Shown here one piece after another: positions 52,101 to 61,876 of a stretch of 64,000 bases of DNA. The position numbers and the translations under genes were made by a program. The stretch's first letter is position 1; each line of letters begins with the position of its first letter. The DNA comes from Nissolia schottii (Eukaryota; Streptophyta; Magnoliopsida; Fabales; Fabaceae): the NCBI GenBank assembly GCA_003254905.1, contig QANU01065503.1, positions 174,450-238,449 of the forward strand, written 5' to 3'. Under the pieces are notes generated by a model that saw only the letters and a list, made by a program, of their open reading frames with translations, searched no databases and was not told the origin of the DNA.

Positions 52101-54090
52101 AAAACTCCCATGCTTCTACTTCTCTTACCATTAATCCTTCGTTGGATCCAAAACACCATTCATAATATCCAGGAAATAGTATCAACCAACTCAACAATGA
52201 AGGAGTAGACAAGGAACCAATTTACAAAATCCTCTCCAAGAAGGCAAGAACTATCTCATTTCCTAATGTTATCCTAACTCCTCAACAAATCACAGAAAGT
52301 AATCAGCACCAAAACTATATATGAATACTCCAAAACAAAGCAGAAAATAAGGAGTGAAAGATGTCTACCACCAAGTCACTGCCCTGAGCTGTATTCTCCC
52401 AGCATTCTGTTCACTATCAAGATAAGAGACCATTTAAAGCACCAAATTTTCCGCAGACTAACTCCTCCAAACCCCAGCACCAGAGAATAACTCATATAAC
52501 CCAGAGCTACCAGTTCAGAAAGTAAAAGCTTTGAATTATGAATTATCTAGCTGATGGTACCCTCCAGAAACTGTCTTTTACACTGCAAAATTCCATTTGA
52601 AGATTTCAATATTATCTTTTAAGTTTCAGGCAGGAGGTGAACATATCTAGAAAAATAACCATTTCAACTGTGTCAAGCAATGATAACTGTCAAGGACCAG
52701 GAAAGAAGAAGGTATTATTTGCCCCCCAGAAGAATCTAAATCGTTAGGACCCTAAACCCTAATCTCGATGCTAAGGCATTCGTTTGCACAAATTTTCTTA
52801 TGTCACAATTCTTTAAAGCAAATTTAATGAACAAAATTTATATACTAAATTGTGCTATGTTACCTGAAGTTTCACCAAAGCATCCTCAATGTTACCCCTG
52901 AGAAAAAGAAGAGGTAGAACATGACCAACCAATCTTGCGGCATACAAGGAAAACCAACAACAAATGTGACAAAAGGGAAGAAGCAAACTTCTGTGTTCTA
53001 GTTTTTGTTGAAGAAATCACAAGCTCCCCATCTTTGTTGATACGATTTTTCTCCTGCTCAGGACCAACATAACTAAAGGTCATGAAAAGACAAGGTAGAT
53101 AATCAAACCAAGAGTACAATACAACCACAACTGTTGCGGTAACAGAGTGACGACTTAAGATATGCAATGTGCAATAATTCACAAGTAGAAACATACGTGA
53201 ATATCCCAGTAGAAAAATAAAATAAAATAAAATAGAAACACACTTGAATACATACATGTTTACCAATTATAACAATTTTTTTTGCTTGACATAAAACAAT
53301 GATGACCATACTAGTTCAAGGCTTATAAAACAGTTAATTGCATGATTATGCACCAACACAACAACGACAAAGGATTAGTTCGGAGCAAACCATTTGCATA
53401 ATTTTCTCCCGGACCCTGTCACTTAGCCAATAAGCATTTTTAACGTTGAATCGCATGTCCACCTTGGTGTTCACTGTCCAAACAAGTATTCATCACAAGC
53501 AGCACTAATAAGCCCCAGCATCTCATAAAAAGGAACAAAAATGAAAAAAAAAGAACAACCATTTCTACGATAAGAAATTAACAAGTTACTGAAACGCCAT
53601 TAAAAAACCAACCTTTATTCACATTCTGACCCCCAGGTCCACCACTTCTGGCAAAGCTCACCGTTACATGATCTGAACCAAAAAAAATTTAAAAAAAATC
53701 ACCTTTTAGGGTTTCTTTCGTGGCCAATTTCGCGACCAATCAAGAGAATAATCAGAATCGATAAAGAAGTAACGCACCCACGGTGATTTTAGGAGTGGGT
53801 CCAGTGTCAGCTGAGTAAGCTCGTTCTTCGGCTTCTTGGAGGAGCTGCTGAACATGCGAGAGCCGAGACGATACCTTGTTGTTTCCTCCATCGCCGGCAC
53901 CTGAAGAAGCGCATCGAATTGCAGTGAAGGAAATGGGAGGGCGAGAGCGTCGTAATTGAAAGGCAACGTTAAAGTGAGGTGAGGAGAGTGAAGGAGACAG
54001 GCCACGAAGACGAAGGGTAGAGAAGGGAAGGGTGGAAGAGAGGTGCAGCATCTCCTTCAGGAGTGTTCTGGTGGGGGTGGTAGTAGCCAT
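49126..54090 (-). CDS. ICT1/YaeJ-type GGQ peptidyl-tRNA hydrolase (class I release factor-like)
   Basis: Organellar protein predicted to release peptides from stalled ribosomes, like human ICT1, bacterial ArfB and Arabidopsis At1g62850. Seven exons on the minus strand: 54090-53778, 53672-53613, 53473-53391, 53053-52989, 52897-52864, 49441-49371 and 49216-49126, giving 238 residues in one continuous frame. The N-terminal 60 residues are rich in Ser, Thr, Leu and Arg without acidic residues, like a chloroplast or mitochondrial transit peptide. The catalytic loop is SGGPGGQNVNK, with GGQ at 118-120. ISSTKTRTQKGNIEDAL follows, and the C-terminal tail is Lys/Arg-rich (KKKIAKM, KRLKSKK), as needed to enter the mRNA channel. 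Intron 5 is 3.4 kb and contains a dead LINE and the assembly gap. Exon 1 begins at the first ATG that gives the transit peptide. Confidence 0.93.
50230..51680 (+). mobile_element. decayed RTE-type LINE inside intron 5 of the release-factor gene
   Basis: On the plus strand, antisense to the host gene, pieces of an RTE-clade ORF2 occur in order. At about 50240-50400 is the reverse-transcriptase entry (KMPKEWRTLV, YTEIKLISYNMKPWERI). At 50540-50580 is a block read as CTWFSLI or, in the next frame, HMVFIDLNKA. At about 50700-50800 is ITIGMHEESILSPY, where a live element has a GLHQGSALSPY-like box. At about 51070-51300 is QFKYLGSIIQHDH and the LYMMECWG region. Stops are frequent, so it is old. It ends near 51680. 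Confidence 0.75.
51845..51874. other. assembly gap (30 N) in a C homopolymer
   Basis: Thirty undetermined bases, with 11-13 C residues on each side. The gap lies in intron 5 of the release-factor gene, so no exon is lost. Confidence 0.98.
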
Positions 54091-54257
54091 GGCTGAAGTG
54101 AGAATCACGACCAGACCTGCTCCTTTTGTTATCGGCCTTGTGTTTTCTTTTTCTTTTTTTCGGGTTTGTGGGGAAATTTTACAAATTAAATGGATCAAAA
54201 AACTATAAAACCAAAATAGAAGTCGTCCAGTAAAATTATAAACATGTGACTGTCAAT

Positions 54258-55586
54258 TAGGGTCGTCGTCAAAATAAGGTTAGCCCGTTTACTCGATTAA
54301 ATAGATTAGTTTTACATGAAAAAATAAGTTCGTGAAAATTTGAAAAAAAATTAGTCCGATCCGTTTAGGCCTGCGGGCTAGCTCGTGAGCCTGTGGAATA
54401 TTTTTTTTATTTATTAAAAAATCAAAATTTTAAAAGTTTCATTTTGGACTCTAAATTTTATTTTAGAGTTTAAGAGTTTACTTATAATTAATCATATTTA
54501 ACTATTTGTTATGCTTAACTATTTAAATATATTTTTATTGTTATACAGCTGAAGTGTTATTACATAGATATTGATAAATTTTGCATTCTATTCCTTCAAT
54601 GAGTGTCTACGCCCTACAAGTTGATATATACTTTCAAACCTTGTTTATTATTTATTAATCTACGAGAGAGAGTTCTAATTGTGTTTTTGATCAATAACAT
54701 AACTGTTACGGACTGGGCCATAAAGGCCCATCCTCGCGACCCTGCTGCCCAGGCCCAAATCCGCGGACCCGTATAGCCCATTCGGTTTAACCACCCCGCG
54801 ATTCCCATACGCACAACCGCTCGGGATAAGCCACCCCTAGATACCCGGCCACGAATCTGCTCGGATAAGCAATCCTGAGATCCCACTCATCTTATCTACT
54901 TGAAGATAGCCAACCTGGCACCACCGGGGCAAGCCACCATGCGCGTGGTCGAGATATCCTCCCACCGCCGAAATACGCGGAACGACCTCAACCATCTCAG
55001 TTATATAACAGCCCGCACCCCAGGTATGAAGATCATCCAATAATCATTCACTATACTCCTTACACCCTTGCTTACTTGAGCGTTGGAATAATTGCAGGTA
55101 CCCACCGCAACGCGAGTCCAGAGATTGATCGTGCCAGAGCCTTCAGACCTTCCCAGAGCCTCAAGATCCAGAGTTTGTACCGAGGTGCATACTTCGGAAC
55201 AATAACAATACTCACATTAATGTTATATGCCGTCATTTAATTAATAAAAGTTATATTAATTCATGACTTGATTTCAAATAGCATTTGAAAACATTTGATA
55301 TCTTTCAAGCAAGATAGTTGAAAGAACAAAAAAGATAATATAATATCGTAATTAACCATTTAAACTATTTCTATCTAATTAATTAATAGATAGACGATAA
55401 AAAAAATAGTTAAAATAATCGCGCATACTTATTCACAACTTTGTATTTAAATAAAAAAATAGACCAAAACTTTAATTTTTTTTAAAAAAATAAGCGGGCT
55501 GGCCCGTTTTGGTTCGCAAACCAACCATAAACGAGCCAGATCCTAAAAATTAGCATAATTTTGGCCTGACCTATTTGACACCCCTA
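54258..55586. mobile_element. non-autonomous hAT element hosting a solo LTR
   Basis: The ends match the common plant hAT terminus: TAGGGTCGTCGTCAAA on the left, and TTTGACACCCCTA on the right (its complement is TAGGGGTGTCAAA). Inner GGCCTGCGGGCTAGC and GCGGGCTGGCCCG words are also inverted. The flanking 8-base duplications are CTGTCAAT (54250-54257) and CTATCAAT (55587-55594), one mismatch. No transposase. The left end lies only 170 bases upstream of the release-factor start codon. Without the inserted LTR the element would be about 830 bases. Confidence 0.75.
54704..55201. mobile_element. solo LTR with ATAAC duplication
   Basis: 498 bases beginning TGTTACGG and ending GGAACA, flanked by perfect ATAAC duplications (54699-54703 and 55202-55206). 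Much richer in G+C than its hAT host. No internal retrotransposon sequence is present, so this is the fossil left after recombination between two LTRs. The family cannot be named from the LTR alone. Confidence 0.8.
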
Positions 55587-55594
55587 CTATCAAT

Positions 55595-57660
55595 ACATGA
55601 AATCGGTTCAATGTACCAATTTTAGGTTTATAATTTTTTTATAATAAAAATACTAAATGCTTATCGATTTCGGTTCAGGAGGCAGGTTTGTCACGTGCAA
55701 GAAATGCAGGGTGCATGAAATTGGCACAGAGATTTCTGATTTCAGGCAGCCTTGTTGACCACGCTGCTTGTTGGTGATTGTGCTAGCTGCCCCTCAGCTT
55801 CCTATTCCTCCTATCCTATTTAAGCCTTTGAAGCAATGCCTCAAATGCTTCACTGAAGGCTTCTTCTTCTCCTCTACTCTATTCTATTCTTCACTTCTAT
55901 ATATTATTAGTGTGTATTGTTGTGAAAAAAATAATAGAAATGGTGAGAGGTTACCTAGATAAGACAGTGATTTCTGCTAGACATATCTCAGAAGTAATTA
56001 TATAAAATAATGAGGTATGTTGAAGGAATATAATATTATTACTGTGGCACTTAATTCGTATATTATTTGTAATAATGTTGTTAAAAAGTGAAATAAGAAG
56101 TATGCTCTACACTTGCTTTACTTTGAGGATCCTATGTACTAAAAACGTGCTCGCTTTGATATTTCAAAAAAAGTTATTGATAAGTATTTGTTATTCATTT
56201 ATTATTTCTATCTATGTTGTTAAAAAGTAAGTCAGGAAGTATGATTTACATTTGCATTATTGTTAGGATCTTGTGTACCAGAAACGCGCCCTTATTTTGA
56301 CATTATAAACATTATTGAGAACAACATATCTTTTTGTTTATTAATAATTTTATTATTACAGGATGCACGAAGTTTAAGAAGTAGACACGGAAACATTGAG
56401 CTACCTAATTCCCCCGATACAATACTATCTAGAAAATGCTAATTTGTATGAGGTGACTTCAATGCCTACTATGCAGATCAACCATGACCTTATTAATGCG
56501 CTTTGGAGTATTGGAGACTAGAGACACACACATTTAATTTACCTCACGGCGAGTTTGCGGTTGGAAGATGTGACAATGTTACTTGGGATCCAGTGTGATG
56601 ACCTCCCTGTGACAGGACCTGACATAATATTCTTGGGACCGGTCCTCGAAGATTTGTGACATGAACTACTTGGGGTAATTCCTAACCCTTGTGCTATGAT
56701 AAGATCTTTTATATCTATGGTGTTGTTACGTGACAATTTTGCTGTTGAAATTTGCACTGATTTTGACGAGCATGACATGTAACAAATACTAGAGTGGCAT
56801 GCCTGTGAATATTTGTGGTTGTTTGCAGATATTTTGCTTTGCAATAAGCACTAGAATTGGGTTCATTCGAAGTACTTGGCGTTCTTCGTAATTTGAACAT
56901 GATCGGGTCGTACAACTGGGGTCAGTTGCCTTGGCTGTACTTGACAGGTCATTATGTTGTGCTATGCGCACGACATGTGTGGGAATCTTTGGGTGTATGA
57001 TGCTCCTCCATACATGGACGTTTTATAGATTTTCGGTACTAGCTCCCACGCCACATGCCGCATACCCTTACCCATTTCCTCTTGCATTGCGGTAATTTTT
57101 TGTGGGTCTTTAATTTAATAACCAAATAATTTTTTATTTGTTAATTTAAATAATATACGAATTTTCAGATGGTCGAAACACGCATATACTCGTTGTGGTC
57201 AACTGACTGCGCTCTTAGAAGTGAAAAACCACATTGAACATATGTGCCCAGACAAGGTATGTATTAATTAAAACATTGTATATGTTATATACTGCGCATT
57301 GATAATATTTGTTTCTAAATTATTCTTTTTATGCAATTTATTAAACAACCATATCAACACCCAACAATTAACGATGTCATTCCAGTAACAATGAAGAATA
57401 TGAGACATACATGGCCAGTAGTCTGCTCGCTCGTTTGTTTTGAGATAATCGAGTGGCTGACCACGTTATGTGACAATTCGGGTTGGTGCAGACGTTGCCC
57501 GTTGAAGCTACTAGTAGTGTCATGGGGAATGATCATATCAAGATGTGAGGGGAACCAACACGCCCTATCATATGAAAATAAAAACTACATATTTTTAAAA
57601 CTTGATCCTAGTAGCAGGATTTTGAACATCCTTTTTTTAGCATCTGTTGTGGGAGAGCTA
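55595..57660 (+). mobile_element. plant-mobile-domain transposon remnant
   Basis: Starts with degraded hairpin cassettes (55597-55626 and 55714-55747, GAAATCGG/TTTCAGG words), a TATTTAAG core promoter near 55820, and a leader. At 56460-56700 the reading is INHDLINALW, LRLEDVTMLLGIQCDDLPVT, which matches the plant mobile domain shared by MAIN-like proteins and some Mutator-like transposons. A later piece at 57331-57530 (IPVTMKNMRHTWPVVCSLVC, FEIIEW) fits the same domain's second half. Many stops; dead copy. Confidence 0.65.
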
Positions 57661-58529
57661 CAATGACATTTTTTTTTCTTCTTCTTCATTTGCAAGCCAA
57701 ACACAAATTTTGACACATTGAACTGTACCTTCTCATTCAGAAGAAGATACAGAAATAGAGAAGGGGGAAAGAATAATATTAGGGATGGAAGGTTGGGTGT
57801 GTAGTTTTGGGGGTGGATTGTGTTGTAAATTGGTGGCTGCTTTTGTTCCTTTTCTGTTTTATTGGGAAGAGATAGAGAAGGAGCTTTCACGTCTTCAAGC
57901 TTGAATTCTATTAGCTTGAAATTTTTGTTGCTGGAAGTTCTGATTTTTCAAATTTAATACAGTTTTGTGGTAGAGAAACAATCTATAGTATAAAACAATT
58001 GTTTTGTGTCATTTGCATCTTTATATAGAAGGTCCTTTTTGCTAAAATCTTAACTGAAAGTTTTGGAAACTATTTTGAGAGTAAAAGAAGCTACAGAGAA
58101 TTAAGCTTGTGGCTTCAAGGATATATTGCTGCATTTTGTTGGGGTCATCTTTGGTAATGGTGCATATGCTGATTGCACATTATGATCTTGCGGATTATTA
58201 TATAGCTACGGAAAAAGAAATAGTGAGGTCCACCTTAAAATTAGAAATAGTGTTTCTCATTACAGTTTGAGATTTAAACAACCCTTTATATTAGGTTGAT
58301 TGTGTTAGAGAGATGTCACTTCATCACTGTTTGTCTTATCTTAGGCATATGCAACTAATTATTGCCATTTTCTGTAGATATCTATGTAAGCGAGGAGTAA
58401 GACGAAGAAAGAATATGCTCCATAGATATTAAACTTTTATCTTACTTGCAGTTACCTTTTTTTATAGTTTACTTGCACTTACTTTAATTGCGGTTACTTG
58501 TAATTGGTGCTTTTTGTACTTCATTTTAG
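57661..58529. other. sequence left of the gene-fragment mosaic
   Basis: No coding sequence certain. Long T-tracts and AG-rich stretches resemble a plant promoter and 5' leader. It may be the captured upstream part or intron of the MO25-like fragment that starts at 58530. No terminal repeat was identified that would mark the start of a capturing element. Confidence 0.35.
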
Positions 58530-58884
58530 GCTTTAGAGGAAGTTGACAAGAATTTTACAACAATGAGAACCATGCTTTTTCGAGGTGGAGAGTCAGAAAC
58601 AAATTTGGATCAAGTTTAACAGCTAGTGGAGGAAATATGCAAGGAGGATGTTCTAACGTTTCTAATTCACAAACTTCCTATACTTGGATGGGAAGTAAGA
58701 TTTTGATTGTACTAAGAACTACCATGTGCAGTTGACTTGACTGGTATTTGATCGTTGGTTTGTGATTTCTGATACTAGCAAGAAAGGATTTAGTCCACTG
58801 TTGGTCCATATTATTGAAAAGAAAGGTTGACTCCAGTTATTGCTGCATAGAATACATTGAACAACACTCTGAGTTATTAGACCT
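58530..58884 (+). pseudogene. MO25-like (CAB39 family) gene fragment
   Basis: Two exon pieces of a plant MO25 protein of the At5g18940 type, a scaffold that activates STE20/MST kinases. Piece 1, 58530-58694, reads ALEEVDKNFTTMRTMLFRGG, then LVEEICKEDVLTFLIHKLPI and LGWE. Piece 2, about 58778-58884, reads ARKDLVHCWSILLKRKVDSS and YCCIEYIEQHSELLDL. Piece 1 is preceded by a good acceptor and followed by GTAAGA. One codon in piece 1 is a stop (TAA near 58617). The acceptor before piece 2 is one base out of frame, so the fragment cannot encode a working protein. Everything before and after these two exons is absent. Confidence 0.85.
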
Positions 58885-60346
58885 TTGTATTATAACTGAT
58901 TTGATATCGGAAAAATATGGTGAAGGATTGAGTTTGGACATTCTTTCAGTTTTTGAAACTGATATCACAGCGATGAGCTACACCTTCATGTTGTTTTGGA
59001 GTAGTTGAAAACAAATGCCAAGAATAAACAATTGATTGTTGCAAAGATTGTGTTTATTTTGTTTTTCTTTTCATTGAAAATTCATTTTGCTTTTATCAAA
59101 TGAAAACAATTTTACTTACAGCATTTGAAAGATAACAGTCTGAGGTATAAATTGATTATTGTAAAATGGGTTATTTCAAAATAATAATTGTAAAGGTGAT
59201 TTTTTAAAATTAGGTAAATCTATTTAGTTTCAATGTCTAGTACTCTATAAATTGATTATTGTAAAATGGGTTCCCCCACTCCTTCTAGGCTCCGTGACTT
59301 CAGTTGGGGGTGTCATCTGTCTCTTTTTATCAACCAATTTAGCCTGTTGATTGTCCATTTTGCCCTTGAGCTAAATAACATTTGCCTTGTTATTTCATTT
59401 CTTTTCAGCTGCACTATCTTACTTTTACATGCCATGATTATTGTGTAATAGAGTTGCTCTCTGAATTGTCTATTTATTCTAAATTGATTAGTTGTGCACA
59501 CAATGGTATCTAAAATATGTCAAGGAACTTATAATTCAATAGGCACTTATCAAATTTTTATCAATGTGTATGATGATGTAGGGAATTTGATTCTCCATGA
59601 AGCCACATTTTCCCTTCAGGTATGCAGAATTCAAACTTCCAATGTAACTAAGATATGTCTTAAACATTGTATCATCTCTCAAGGTTTCTTTGAAATTGGA
59701 GGGGACTATATCTTTCTTTTCTGTTTTGTTCTTTATTTAGTTTGGATACTTTGAGAATTTTAGTCCAGAATTTTTGAAGGTCAGTGACTTGTTTTGTTGA
59801 TGTGGTTTCAAATTGTTTGCTACCTTCTTTCATGTAAAGTTTAAGGAATTTAGCTAAGGGTATAATATCTGAAGTAAGAGCTTTGGGAGGACAATTTTGG
59901 AGCTCATGTGCTTATTGTCATGTAAATCATGTTTCTTTACTTATTGTAATTGCTAAGCTTGTGCTTATTGTCACATCATGAGGAGGCCTCATGCACTCAC
60001 TGAATTTGCCAACTGTCCTCCCTTCCTACTTACATCATCAAATGCAGAGAAGCCACCAAGGAGAAAATCCCAGACCACTGTTTCTCATGCGCCTCCTTCA
60101 ATTTTTATAGTCATATATGTGATCATAATACCTCTATGATTGCAATGGTAGGTGAAACTATTAAAAGAGATGCGAATTTTACTTATTTGAATGTTTATAT
60201 GATTTGTCACACAACACTTTGTAGCTAAACTCACTTAGTGGAACAAAGCCTTAGTTATTGTTATATATGAATATGATCATACATATATCACACCTTTATG
60301 TTTCTACGCTTAATTCAGGTTCGTAAGGAAAAGTTAGTCCAATTAT
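58885..60346. other. spacer between the two gene fragments
   Basis: Contains an unassigned exon-like block at about 59494-59619 (reading MVSKICQGTYNSIGTYQIFI, NVYDDVGNLILHEATFSLQ) followed by a good donor CAG|GTATGC. It may be another captured exon of unknown origin. A short frame near 59978 reads MRRPHALTEFANCPPF, without a known match. Confidence 0.3.
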
Positions 60347-60725
60347 GAAAGCTTTAACTTCGAAGAAGCCATTGAGGACCACACTAAGAGTGATCAGGGT
60401 GATGAGGAGGAGGAGCCTGAAATTTTGGATGGGAAAACAAAGCAAAGGGAAAAGAGGAAGGGTCTTGATCTTGCTACAACACTTGAGCGTATTGAGAAGA
60501 ACTTTGTCATCACTTATCCAAGGCTACTTGACAACCCCATTGTAATTAAGAACTATTATTCATTATCATTCATTTATGTTGAACCAAAAAATAAATAAAT
60601 ACTGATGATGATGAAGGCGTAAGAGGGTAAAAGTTTGTATTTGGTTTTTTTTAGATATTTGCATCTGATAGCTTCTTAGAGCTTATAGAGTATAGCCATG
60701 AAGAAATCTTGGCAAGAAATTGCAG
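60347..60725 (+). pseudogene. phototropin LOV2-region gene fragment
   Basis: Two adjacent exons of a phototropin blue-light receptor kinase with an intact intron. Exon a, 60347-60541, reads ESFNFEEAIEDHTKSDQ, then KRKGLDLATTLERIEKNFVI. Exon b, 60655-60725, reads IFASDSFLELIEYSHEEILA and RNC. This is the linker before LOV2 plus the first part of LOV2, up to the flavin-reactive cysteine (the NCR motif). Donor and acceptor are both canonical, and the 88 codons contain no stop. A few conserved residues differ from family consensus (ITDPRLPDNP is ITYPRLLDNP; GRNC is ARNC). The LOV1, rest of LOV2 and kinase exons are missing on both sides, so it is a fragment, not a gene. Confidence 0.88.
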
Positions 60726-60959
60726 GTATGCTTTAAACTGATAGTTCATTACCATGAAAATTAAAAACTTGGTTCCAAATGTACTTTACTTTAAATCCTA
60801 TAAATAGTCTCGTTGCTTCCTGTACATCTACTATTCCTAGACGCCACAAGGTACTAGAAATAGTCTCAAAGATGGAATTATTGTATGTTTTTGGCTCACT
60901 TTAAATGTAAATAGAGTTTTAAACACACGTATAGGCATTGAAGTTAATTTTTTTTTTAA

Positions 60960-61200
60960 TAATAAATTTTATACATAGCGGCGGTTCATAACTGCTGAAT
61001 TTAGTGGTGGTTTAGAACAGCCGCTAAATAAAGCGACAATTGTAATTTTACGCTTTGCGACAGTTATGAGTGCACTTAGCGATCGTTATCCCAACGGTTA
61101 TAGGGACCCGCAGCCACATGCTGCAGAGAATGGATTTAACGACAGTTACAGAACCGTCGCAACTTGCTTTTAGTGGCAGTTCAGAACTGTCGCAACATGA
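60960..61200. repeat. array of GCGACAGTT-type inverted words
   Basis: About 240 bases packed with GCGGCGGTT, GCGACAGTT, AACCGTCGC, AACTGTCGC and similar words in both orientations, each with the pattern of a short inverted repeat around an AACTG/CAGTT core. Such dense inverted arrays are usual in subterminal regions of CACTA or other DNA transposons. No terminal CACTA or TIR partner was found. Confidence 0.5.
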
Positions 61201-61270
61201 TGAAAAGGAAAAGAAGGGATATGTAAGAATAATTTTAGATTGAGTAAAAAAAAATTATACTCTCATGTCT

Positions 61271-61432
61271 AATCAGACCTCATGAAACGTGATAAGTTAA
61301 TACAACAATCATAATATAAAATTAGATAAAACCATATAAGGTTATACTATCCTATGTAACACTAAACTTATGACAAAAACTAATTTTGTAATGTTAATTA
61401 ATATTATCGGGTCTTATGTGACATAACAAACG
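61271..61432. mobile_element. MITE-like dispersed repeat, copy 2
   Basis: Counterpart of 44519-44685. The right end, in complement, reads CCCCGTTTGTTATGTC, like Tourist-type MITE termini. Confidence 0.55.
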
Positions 61433-61876
61433 GGGCCTAAAAGGCCAAAAAAATTAGGCGGAGTGATTTTTACTCATTGAAAGACCAAACCCAATAAGTA
61501 GTATGACTTATTTCTTTATTTTCCTTTATTAAACATAAGTGAGACCAACGCGCGCGCACACATGCACACATATGTAAGTTATAAAAAATAACTAATCTGA
61601 TGATACATATTTATAAATATAGCCCACAAAATAGACTAAGGAAATATAATTTCCTAACACAATGACCTATCAATCTGTGTCATTGCTTGTTTGATGACAA
61701 GATTCATGAGATTCTCTGAAGGCGACGAGACTCATCACTTCATCCACTACGAGTTTGTTCGAGGAGTAGGTTCATAAAGGCTAAGAATCGACATTGTTCC
61801 ATGACGGTGCAAATGCGTGTTTATTGTTCATTGCTTGTAGATCTTTTGTATGCGATGTGGCCAATAGTTGCACAAC

